A DNA stretch of 64,000 nucleotides, taken from assembly GCF_002994745.2 (NCBI RefSeq), contig NC_037089.1, positions 1,425,001-1,489,000 of the forward strand. Reading direction: 5' to 3'. Every line of letters starts with the position of its first letter. Positions within the stretch are counted from its first letter, which is position 1. Shown one piece after another: positions 54,703 to 64,000 of the stretch. The position numbers were made by a program, and so were the translations under genes. Origin of the DNA: Rosa chinensis. Taxonomy: Eukaryota > Streptophyta > Magnoliopsida > Rosales > Rosaceae. A model generated the notes under the pieces. The model did no database searches. It was not told where the DNA came from and saw only the letters and a program-made list of their open reading frames with translations.

Positions 54703-57700
54703 ATGTTTCCCGGAGAGCTCGAATGCCTCGTGGATAGTGCTACTACACATACCATCCTTCGAAACAGGCAGCTATTCCTATGGATGGCGCCTACTCGATC
54801 TTCTGTGACTACGATGGCTGGACCATCTCAATTGATTCATGGTCGAGGACCAGCTCAATTTATGTTGCCTAATGGCACTACCTTGAATGTCACCGAAGCT
54901 CTTTATGCTCCTAGGGCAGGAAGAACCCTATTGAGCTTCAAAGATATAAGAGCCAATGGTTTTCATGTGGAAACACATTGTGAGAATGGACAAGAGTTCC
55001 TTTGCATCACCTCTAATGACTACGGACATAAACGAGTATTAGAGAAACTTATGTGTCGCTCTAGTGGGTTGTATGCAACCACTATTCGAGTCATTGAATC
55101 CAACCATGTCATGAGAGATGATTTATGGGATTCCGACACGTATAGGCTTTGGCACGACCGTTTGGGACACCCAGGTCGTGACATGCTGATCCGTGTATTA
55201 AAGACTTCACACGGACATCCCTTTTTCAGAACGAAAAGAAGTAAAACTCGGTTTTTGGACACCGAAGGAACCCCTGCGCCTCACGGCGCCGTTCACCCCC
55301 AAATCCGGCCATCCTTGGCCGGCGCCGCCTTCCCCCTGCGGCCTCAGGGTGGCATTGACGCCACCAAGGGTCCTTTGTCTCCAACTTTTACTTCTAAGGT
55401 CACTTGTGACTTTGTGGCTCAACCAAAATCCTCATTGGTTGTTTCTAAAGCCCATCATTCGTTCTGCAAAGCCTGCTCTTTAGCAAAGTTAGGATCAAGA
55501 CCATCCTATGCAAAGGACACCAAGGAAAATATACCATTCTTGCAAAGAATTCAAGGTGATATTTGTGGACCTATTCAACCACCATGCGGACCATTTAGAT
55601 ATTTTATGGTGTTGGTTGATGCATCGACACGCTGGTCACATGTCATGCTATTGTCCACAAGGAACGCTGCATTTGCTAAACTCCTAGCACAAATCATTAA
55701 GTTACGGGCTCACCACCCTGATCATCCCATTAAGTCTATAAGATTAGACAATGCTGGGGAGTTTACATCAAAGACTTTTGATGATTATTGCATGTCCATT
55801 GGGATTGATGTTGAACATCCTGTTCCTCATGTTCATACCCAAAATGGTCTCGCAGAAGCCACCATTAAACGACTTCAAATGGTTGCTCGAGCATTGGTGA
55901 TGCGCACCAATCTCCCTATTTCTGCTTGGGGCTATGCAATATTGCATGCAGCCGTGCTTATTCGTCTGAGGCCCACTGCCACTCAACCCTTCTCTGCGTC
56001 ACAGATGGTTACTGGGTATGAGCCTGATGTCTCACACTTACGCATATTTGGGTGTGCAGTCTATGTGCCTATTGCGCCGCCACAGCGCACCAAAATGGGT
56101 CCTCAAAGACGATTAGGCCTTTATGTTGGATATGATTCTCCAACGATTATCCGCTACATAGAACCCTTGACAGGCGATCTCTTTACCGCTAGATTTGCGG
56201 ATTGTCACTTCGATGAGACAGTCTTCCCATCGTTAGGGGGAGATAAGAACATCAATGTTCAACAGGAACGACCGGAATTGTCGTGGTCTGTCCCCACTCT
56301 GTCTCATCTTGATCCCCGAACCGCACAGTCTGAAATTGAAGTGCGGAGAATTCTCGATCTTCAGAACGTAGCAGAATCGATGCCTGATGCGTTTTCTGAT
56401 ATCGCTAAAGTGACGAGATCACACATACCTGCTGCAAACGTGCCTGCAAGGATTGATGTCCCTAAAACTAGAGGACATGACGCTAACTCAAGAGGATTTG
56501 AGCATGGCGCCAACGTCCCCTCTCACAGTGATGGTGACGTTGTGGCTAGGCCCATGGCTCCTGCCAGGAAGCGCGGGAGGCCTATAGGTTCGATGGATTC
56601 TCGCCCAAGAAAGAAAGCGAGTTTGGCACAGAATAATCCATTAATCATCGATATAAATAATCCATCTCATGAGAATATTCCGGATTATGGTTATGTCCAA
56701 GAGACATCATTGGGGGACGCTCCAATGTCAGAACCAACTCCAGAGAATAGAGAGATCTCCATAAATTACACTAGTGTACATGAGATGATGGATAGAAATT
56801 CTATGGCGATTGATGATGCATTTGCATATCATATTGCGAAAGGGATTATAGAATATGATGATATCGAACCTCGCTCTGTTGAAGAATGTCAACGAAGAGC
56901 AGATTGGCCTAAATGGAAAGATGCGATCCAGGTTGAATTGGATTCACTAACAAAGAGACAGGTATTTGGGCCTGTAACGCAGACACCCCCAAGTGTAAAG
57001 CCTGTTGGCCATAAATGGGTCTTTGTTAGAAAGCGTAATGAGAAAAATGAGGTGGTAAGATATAAAGCCCGCCTTGTGGCGCAAGGTTTCTCACAACGCC
57101 CTGGAATCGACTACGAGGAGACATATTCTCCCGTAATGGACGTTATAACGTTCCGCTACCTTGTCAGTTTGGTAGTTTCCGAAAAACTTGACATGCAGCT
57201 TATGGATGTGGTTACAGCATATCTCTATGGGGATCTAGATTCAGAGATATATATGAAGGTTCCAGATGGACTTCAATTACCCAAATCAAGTGGCTCTAAA
57301 CCACGGAGCGCGTTTTCAATAAGATTAAAACGCTCACTATATGGATTAAAACAATCCGGACGGATGTGGTATAACCGTCTAAGTGACTACTTGATTGGGA
57401 AGGGATATATTAACAATGAAATATGCCCATGCGTGTTCATTAAAAGAACAAGTTCCGGATTTGCAATCGTAGCAGTTTATGTCGATGACATGAACCTAAT
57501 TGGAACTCTAGATGAGTTAAAGGAAACTGCTAATTACTTGAAATCCGAATTTGAGATGAAAGATCTTGGGAAAACACGGTTTTGTCTCGGTTTAGAACTC
57601 GAGCACCGTAGTGATGGGATTTTGATCCATCAGTCTGCATATACTCAGAAAATTCTAAGGCGCTTTAATGAAGATAAAGCAAAGCCTGCAAGTACTCCCA

Positions 57701-58629
57701 TGATCGGCCGTAGTCTTGAGCCCGGAAAAGATCCGTTTCGTCCAAGGGATGAGGACGAAGAACCCCTAGAGGCCGAAGTGCCCTATTTAAGTGCAATAGG
57801 CGCATTATTGTACTTAGCTCAATGCACAAGACCGGATATCTCATTCGCAGTGAACTTGTTAGCTAGACATAGCTCTGCGCCAACACGCCGCCATTGGATT
57901 GGTATAAAGACAATCTTTCGATACCTAAGAGGTACGATTGATATGGGCTTATTCTATCCCTACAGAGAGAAAAGGAATGACGGAAAATTGGGATCGGACC
58001 CAAAAAGGCAAAACGCCCCCGTCCATGGAATGGCCGCCGGCCATGTTGCCGGCACAGGCGCCGCCGCCGCTCATGGTGGCCGGCGTCCTCCTATCTCCCT
58101 CCATCAAAACGACAATGATGTCTTGATGGGCTTTGCTGATGCAGGGTACCTCTCTGACCCTCACAAAGGTCGCTCCCAAACAGGTTATGTCTTTACCATG
58201 GGAAGCACTGCGATATCTTGGAGGTCTACGAAACAGACCCTTGTTGCTACTTCCTCAAATCATGCAGAGATTATTGCTCTACATGAAGCTGTACGTGAAT
58301 GTGTATGGTTAAGGTCTGTAATTCGACACATTCAAGGAAGTTGTGGTTTGAAGTCTACCACAGATGACCCTACATGCATTTATGAGGATAATGCAGCTTG
58401 TATTGAACAAATGAAGTTAGGTTTCATCAAGGGTGACAACACCAAGCATATATCGCCTAAGTTCTTTTATAATCAGCAACAACAATCACTTCTAAAGATT
58501 GAAGTGAATCAAATCCGATCAGAGGATAATGTAGCGGACTTATTCACTAAGTCGTTACCTAAATCCACCTTCGAGAAACATGTGAAGAGCATCGGATTGA
58601 GAAAGTTATCCGAACTCCCACGATTGTAG
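54703..58629 (+). CDS. pol: family B Pol polyprotein, full-length copy 3
   Basis: 1308 codons, intact, the same translation as 9210-13136 including MLIRV and Lys389. It is part of the large duplicated segment, so it may be the same locus represented twice. Confidence 0.95.
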   Translation: MFPGELECLVDSATTHTILRNRQLFLWMAPTRSSVTTMAGPSQLIHGRGPAQFMLPNGTTLNVTEALYAPRAGRTLLSFKDIRANGFHVETHCENGQEFLCITSNDYGHKRVLEKLMCRSSGLYATTIRVIESNHVMRDDLWDSDTYRLWHDRLGHPGRDMLIRVLKTSHGHPFFRTKRSKTRFLDTEGTPAPHGAVHPQIRPSLAGAAFPLRPQGGIDATKGPLSPTFTSKVTCDFVAQPKSSLVVSKAHHSFCKACSLAKLGSRPSYAKDTKENIPFLQRIQGDICGPIQPPCGPFRYFMVLVDASTRWSHVMLLSTRNAAFAKLLAQIIKLRAHHPDHPIKSIRLDNAGEFTSKTFDDYCMSIGIDVEHPVPHVHTQNGLAEATIKRLQMVARALVMRTNLPISAWGYAILHAAVLIRLRPTATQPFSASQMVTGYEPDVSHLRIFGCAVYVPIAPPQRTKMGPQRRLGLYVGYDSPTIIRYIEPLTGDLFTARFADCHFDETVFPSLGGDKNINVQQERPELSWSVPTLSHLDPRTAQSEIEVRRILDLQNVAESMPDAFSDIAKVTRSHIPAANVPARIDVPKTRGHDANSRGFEHGANVPSHSDGDVVARPMAPARKRGRPIGSMDSRPRKKASLAQNNPLIIDINNPSHENIPDYGYVQETSLGDAPMSEPTPENREISINYTSVHEMMDRNSMAIDDAFAYHIAKGIIEYDDIEPRSVEECQRRADWPKWKDAIQVELDSLTKRQVFGPVTQTPPSVKPVGHKWVFVRKRNEKNEVVRYKARLVAQGFSQRPGIDYEETYSPVMDVITFRYLVSLVVSEKLDMQLMDVVTAYLYGDLDSEIYMKVPDGLQLPKSSGSKPRSAFSIRLKRSLYGLKQSGRMWYNRLSDYLIGKGYINNEICPCVFIKRTSSGFAIVAVYVDDMNLIGTLDELKETANYLKSEFEMKDLGKTRFCLGLELEHRSDGILIHQSAYTQKILRRFNEDKAKPASTPMIGRSLEPGKDPFRPRDEDEEPLEAEVPYLSAIGALLYLAQCTRPDISFAVNLLARHSSAPTRRHWIGIKTIFRYLRGTIDMGLFYPYREKRNDGKLGSDPKRQNAPVHGMAAGHVAGTGAAAAHGGRRPPISLHQNDNDVLMGFADAGYLSDPHKGRSQTGYVFTMGSTAISWRSTKQTLVATSSNHAEIIALHEAVRECVWLRSVIRHIQGSCGLKSTTDDPTCIYEDNAACIEQMKLGFIKGDNTKHISPKFFYNQQQQSLLKIEVNQIRSEDNVADLFTKSLPKSTFEKHVKSIGLRKLSELPRL

Positions 58630-58826
58630 CAATCAGGGGGAGATATCGACATCAGGGGGAGTTATGATGTCTACATGTTCGATCTCGAAGAGTGAAGGAC
58701 GTGTTGTGCTCTTTTTGTCCTTCGACCAGGATTATTTTTGTCCCACAGGGTTTTTGTTACCTGGCAAGGTTTTTAACGAGGCAACGGATGAAGCGTCACC
58801 ACCAAGTTTGAGCGGCACAAGGGGAG
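58630..58826 (+). mobile_element. family B 3' UTR and polypurine tract, copy 3
   Basis: It differs from 13137-13334 only by one G fewer in the polypurine tract (AAGGGGAG). Confidence 0.83.
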
Positions 58827-58974
58827 TGTTGAAGGAAAATCAAGTTTAGTGTGCCTTATCAAACTAGGAATAGGAATAGGAGAGAAGGTTCTAGATTTCC
58901 CAATCCTACACGGATTGGTATTCCTTGTAACATTAGATTATGCACTTTGTAATCCCTATATATAGGGCTCCTAT
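58827..58974 (+). repeat. family B LTR, truncated, duplicate of 13335-13482
   Basis: Same 148 bases and the same CTCCTAT-GATATCG joint into pol. Confidence 0.9.
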
Positions 58975-59531
58975 GATATCGAACCTCGCTCTGTTGAAGA
59001 ATGTCAACGAAGAGCAGATTGGCCTAAATGGAAAGATGCGATCCAGGTTGAATTGGATTCACTAACAAAGAGACAGGTATTTGGGCCTGTAACGCAGACA
59101 CCCCCAAGTGTAAAGCCTGTTGGCCATAAATGGGTCTTTGTTAGAAAGCGTAATGAGAAAAATGAGGTGGTAAGATATAAAGCCCGCCTTGTGGCGCAAG
59201 GTTTCTCACAACGCCCTGGAATCGACTACGAGGAGACATATTCTCCCGTAATGGACGTTATAACGTTCCGCTACCTTGTCAGTTTGGTAGTTTCCGAAAA
59301 ACTTGACATGCAGCTTATGGATGTGGTTACAGCATATCTCTATGGGGATCTAGATTCAGAGATATATATGAAGGTTCCAGATGGACTTCAATTACCCAAA
59401 TCAAGTGGCTCTAAACCACGGAGCGCGTTTTCAATAAGATTAAAACGCTCACTATATGGATTAAAACAATCCGGACGGATGTGGTATAACCGTCTAAGTG
59501 ACTACTTGATTGGGAAGGGATATATTAACAA
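58975..59531 (+). pseudogene. family B reverse transcriptase fragment, duplicate of 13483-14039
   Basis: Identical translation and identical break at KGYIN; filler 59532-59591 follows as at 14040-14099. Confidence 0.9.
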
Positions 59532-59591
59532 GTTCATCGTCCAAGGGATATTTTATGGGACCGTTTGGGCGAGTGAATGTGTCTTTACCAT

Positions 59592-62500
59592 GCTGATTAT
59601 AAAAGAACTTAGGCGATATATGCTTGGTGTTGTCACCCTTGATGAAACCTAACTTCATTTGTTCAATACAAGCTGCATTATCCTCATAAATGCATGTAGG
59701 GTCATCTGTGGTAGACTTCAAACCACAACTTCCTTGAATGTGTCGAATTACAGACCTTAACCATACACATTCACGTACAGCTTCATGTAGAGCAATAATC
59801 TCTGCATGATTTGAGGAAGTAGCAACAAGGGTCTGTTTCGTAGACCTCCAAGATATCGCAGTGCTTCCCATGGTAAAGACATAACCTGTTTGGGAGCGAC
59901 CTTTGTGAGGGTCAGAGAGGTACCCTGCATCAGCAAAGCCCATCAAGACATCATTGTCGTTTTGATGGAGGGAGATAGGAGGACGCCGGCCACCATGAGC
60001 GGCGGCGGCGCCTGTGCCGGCAACATGGCCGGCGGCCATTCCATGGACGGGGGCGTTTTGCCTTTTTGGGTCCGATCCCAATTTTCCGTCATTCCTTTTC
60101 TCTCTGTAGGGATAGAATAAGCCCATATCAATCGTACCTCTTAGGTATCGAAAGATTGTCTTTATACCAATCCAATGGCGGCGTGTTGGCGCAGAGCTAT
60201 GTCTAGCTAACAAGTTCACTGCGAATGAGATATCCGGTCTTGTGCATTGAGCTAAGTACAATAATGCGCCTATTGCACTTAAATAGGGCACTTCGGCCTC
60301 TAGGGGTTCTTCGTCCTCATCCCTTGGACGAAACGGATCTTTTCCGGGCTCAAGACTACGGCCGATCATGGGAGTACTTGCAGGCTTTGCTTTATCTTCA
60401 TTAAAGCGCCTTAGAATTTTCTGAGTATATGCAGACTGATGGATCAAAATCCCATCACTACGGTGCTCGAGTTCTAAACCGAGACAAAACCGTGTTTTCC
60501 CAAGATCTTTCATCTCAAATTCGGATTTCAAGTAATTAGCAGTTTCCTTTAACTCATCTAGAGTTCCAATTAGGTTCATGTCATCGACATAAACTGCTAC
60601 GATTGCAAATCCGGAACTTGTTCTTTTAATGAACACGCATGGGCATATTTCATTGTTAATATATCCCTTCCCAATCAAGTAGTCACTTAGACGGTTATAC
60701 CACATCCGTCCGGATTGTTTTAATCCATATAGTGAGCGTTTTAATCTTATTGAAAACGCGCTCCGTGGTTTAGAGCCACTTGATTTGGGTAATTGAAGTC
60801 CATCTGGAACCTTCATATATATCTCTGAATCTAGATCCCCATAGAGATATGCTGTAACCACATCCATAAGCTGCATGTCAAGTTTTTCGGAAACTACCAA
60901 ACTGACAAGGTAGCGGAACGTTATAACGTCCATTACGGGAGAATATGTCTCCTCGTAGTCGATTCCAGGGCGTTGTGAGAAACCTTGCGCCACAAGGCGG
61001 GCTTTATATCTTACCACCTCATTTTTCTCATTACGCTTTCTAACAAAGACCCATTTATGGCCAACAGGCTTTACACTTGGGGGTGTCTGCGTTACAGGCC
61101 CAAATACCTGTCTCTTTGTTAGTGAATCCAATTCAACCTGGATCGCATCTTTCCATTTAGGCCAATCTGCTCTTCGTTGACATTCTTCAACAGAGCGAGG
61201 TTCGATATCATCATATTCTATAATCCCTTTCGCAATATGATATGCAAATGCATCATCAATCGCCATAGAATTTCTATCCATCATCTCATGTACACTAGTG
61301 TAATTTATGGAGATCTCTCTATTCTCTGGAGTTGGTTCTGACATTGGAGCGTCCCCCAATGATGTCTCTTGGACATAACCATAATCCGGAATATTCTCAT
61401 GAGATGGATTATTTATATCGATGATTAATGGATTATTCTGTGCCAAACTCGCTTTCTTTCTTGGGCGAGAATCCATCGAACCTATAGGCCTCCCGCGCTT
61501 CCTGGCAGGAGCCATGGGCCTAGCCACAACGTCACCATCACTGTGAGAGGGGACGTTGGCGCCATGCTCAAATCCTCTTGAGTTAGCGTCATGTCCTCTA
61601 GTTTTAGGGACATCAATCCTTGCAGGCACGTTTGCAGCAGGTATGTGTGATCTCGTCACTTTAGCGATATCAGAAAACGCATCAGGCATCGATTCTGCTA
61701 CGTTCTGAAGATCGAGAATTCTCCGCACTTCAATTTCAGACTGTGCGGTTCGGGGATCAAGATGAGACAGAGTGGGGACAGACCACGACAATTCCGGTCG
61801 TTCCTGTTGAACATTGATGTTCTTATCTCCCCCTAACGATGGGAAGACTGTCTCATCGAAGTGACAATCCGCAAATCTAGCGGTAAAGAGATCGCCTGTC
61901 AAGGGTTCTATGTAGCGGATAATCGTTGGAGAATCATATCCAACATAAAGGCCTAATCGTCTTTGAGGACCCATTTTGGTGCGCTGTGGCGGCGCAATAG
62001 GCACATAGACTGCACACCCAAATATGCGTAAGTGTGAGACATCAGGCTCATACCCAGTAACCATCTGTGACGCAGAGAAGGGTTGAGTGGCAGTGGGCCT
62101 CAGACGAATAAGCACGGCTGCATGCAATATTGCATAGCCCCAAGCAGAAATAGGGAGATTGGTGCGCATCACCAATGCTCGAGCAACCATTTGAAGTCGT
62201 TTAATGGTGGCTTCTGCGAGACCATTTTGGGTATGAACATGAGGAACAGGATGTTCAACATCAATCCCAATGGACATGCAATAATCATCAAAAGTCTTTG
62301 ATGTAAACTCCCCAGCATTGTCTAATCTTATAGACTTAATGGGATGATCAGGGTGGTGAGCCCGTAACTTAATGATTTGTGCTAGGAGTTTAGCAAATGC
62401 AGCGTTCCTTGTGGACAATAGCATGACATGTGACCAGCGTGTCGATGCATCAACCAACACCATAAAATATCTAAATGGTCCGCATGGTGGTTGAATAGGT

Positions 62501-63052
62501 CCACAAATATCACCTTGAATTCTTTGCAAGAATGGTATATTTTCCTTGGTGTCCTTTGCATAGGATGGTCTTGATCCTAACTTTGCTAAAGAGCAGGCTT
62601 TGCAGAACGAATGATGGGCTTTAGAAACAACCAATGAGGATTTTGGTTGAGCCACAAAGTCACAAGTGACCTTAGAAGTAAAAGTTGGAGACAAAGGACC
62701 CTTGGTGGCGTCAATGCCACCCTGAGGCCGCAGGGGGAAGGCGGCGCCGGCCAAGGATGGCCGGATTTGGGGGTGAACGGCGCCGTGAGGCGCAGGGGTT
62801 CCTTCGGTGTCCAAAAACCGAGTTTTACTTCTTTTCGTTCTGAAAAAGGGATGTCCGTGTGAAGTCTTTAATACACGGATCATCATGTCACGACCTGGGT
62901 GTCCCAAACGGTCGTGCCAAAGCCTATACGTGTCGGAATCCCATAAATCATCTCTCATGACATGGTTGGATTCAATGACTCGAATAGTGGTTGCATACAA
63001 CCCACTAGAGCGACACATAAGTTTCTCTAATACTCGTTTATGTCCGTAGTCA
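59592..63052 (-). pseudogene. family B pol, truncated, duplicate of 14100-17560
   Basis: Same translation, same ends in filler, same MMIRV variant. No internal difference seen. Confidence 0.92.
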
Positions 63053-63279
63053 ATAAAATGATTACACCAACATAAAGGCCTCAAAACCAACTCCAGTGCA
63101 CCTGTGCCTAAAGTTTCTATAATGAACGAGCCTCTTAGGCCAATCTGCTCTTCGTTCACTTCTATGTCCGTAGTGTGCCTTACACGTTATCTTTAGAAGT
63201 GATTGTTGCCCTAGGGGCTGCATTATCCTCATAAATGCATGTAGGGTCATCTGTGGCAGAAATAGGGAGATTGGTGCGC
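63053..63279. other. patchwork filler, duplicate of 17561-17787
   Basis: Same mosaic in the same order; the fold-back inverted repeat follows at 63257-63322. Confidence 0.75.
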
Positions 63280-64000
63280 CATGCTCGAGCATTGGTGATG
63301 CGCACCAATCTCCCTATTTCTGCTTGGGGCTATGCAATATTGCATGCAGCCGTGCTTATTCGTCTGAGGCCCACTGCCACTCAACCCTTCTCTGCGTCAC
63401 AGATGGTTACTGGGTATGAGCCTGATGTCTCACACTTACGCATATTTGGGTGTGCAGTCTATGTGCCTATTGCGCCGCCACAGCGCACCAAAATGGGTCC
63501 TCAAAGACGATTAGGCCTTTATGTTGGATATGATTCTCCAACGATTATCCGCTACATAGAACCCTTGACAGGCGATCTCTTTACCGCTAGATTTGCGGAT
63601 TGTCACTTCGATGAGACAGTCTTCCCATCGTTAGGGGGAGATAAGAACATCAATGTTCAACAGGAACGACCGGAATTGTCGTGGTCTGTCCCCACTCTGT
63701 CTCATCTTGATCCCCGAACCGCACAGTCTGAAATTGAAGTGCGGAGAATTCTCGATCTTCAGAACGTAGCAGAATCGATGCCTGATGCGTTTTCTGATAT
63801 CGCTAAAGTGACGAGATCACACATACCTGCTGCAAACGTGCCTGCAAGGATTGATGTCCCTAAAACTAGAGGACATGACGCTAACTCAAGAGGATTTGAG
63901 CATGGCGCCAACGTCCCCTCTCACAGTGATGGTGACGTTGTGGCTAGGCCCATGGCTCCTGCCAGGAAGCGCGGGAGGCCTATAGGTTCGATGGATTCTC
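63280..64000 (+). pseudogene. family B pol fragment running off the window
   Basis: Integrase C-terminus to KRGRPIGSMDS. Here the GGGGG run near 63636 is complete, so the frame is open, unlike its counterpart at 17788. Confidence 0.9.

Larger units (their letters stand above)
54322..64000. repeat. large direct duplication of 8829-18507 (at least 9.68 kb)
   Basis: Offset 45,492-45,493 bp. It contains spacer, pol, LTR stub, RT fragment, two fillers, an antisense pol and the fold-back, all in the same order with the same joints. By eye the only differences are one G in two G-runs (13331/58821 and 18144/63636). Left limit is the gag stop; right limit is beyond the window. Confidence 0.9.

Noticed and set aside
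8388..64000. A tandem gene cluster or programmed rearrangement system analogous to shufflons or cassette switching
   Set aside because: No recombinase, no fixed recombination site and no common boundary sequence; joints differ in position and use short random overlaps.

Overview
The window is plant nuclear DNA. The left edge carries exons of a receptor-like kinase whose extracellular part is a class V (GH18) chitinase-like domain, an architecture known from plants (tobacco CHRK1 type). The rest is Ty1/copia LTR-retrotransposon sequence. No prokaryotic or organellar gene, tRNA, rRNA or CRISPR array was seen.

Layout. (1) 1-1032 and 8004-8397: four exons of the GH18 receptor-like kinase, plus strand. 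(2) 1033-7998: one complete copia element (here 'element A', minus strand) in the third intron. It has near-identical LTRs, a 5-bp target duplication (GAAGA), a primer site, a polypurine tract and intact gag and pol frames, so it is a recent insertion. (3) At about 8397 the kinase exon breaks off at a microhomology joint. From there to 64000 everything is a scrambled array of one second copia family ('family B').

Family B. Pol is about 61% of a unit that also has gag, a 374-nt gag-pol spacer, a 3' UTR and a 207-bp LTR. About twenty blocks alternate between plus and minus strands. Full 1308-codon pol frames lie at 9210-13136, 33687-37613 and 54703-58629. Other copies are truncated, or broken by one-base deletions, mostly in homopolymer runs. 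No family B copy has two LTRs, a complete gag or a recognisable target duplication. Blocks are separated by 60-830 bp 'filler' made largely of 10-40 bp pieces of the same element, on both strands, joined at short overlaps. A segment of at least 9.68 kb (8829-18507) recurs at 54322-64000 with all its internal junctions and only two one-base differences seen.

Interpretation. Three readings compete: a real rearranged amplification (template switching, fold-back replication, or integrated extrachromosomal concatemers), a repeat-resolution failure in a long-read assembly, or a mixture of both. Strand flips at nearly every joint, copied junctions, and indel-dominated differences make an assembly contribution likely. 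The host-gene disruption by element A does not depend on that question. The most biologically interesting sequence-level signals are stem-loops with compensating stem changes in the copia leader, two GC-rich in-frame inserts in family B pol, an intron-like gag-pol spacer whose splicing would join the frames, and an AT-hook-like motif between integrase and reverse transcriptase.
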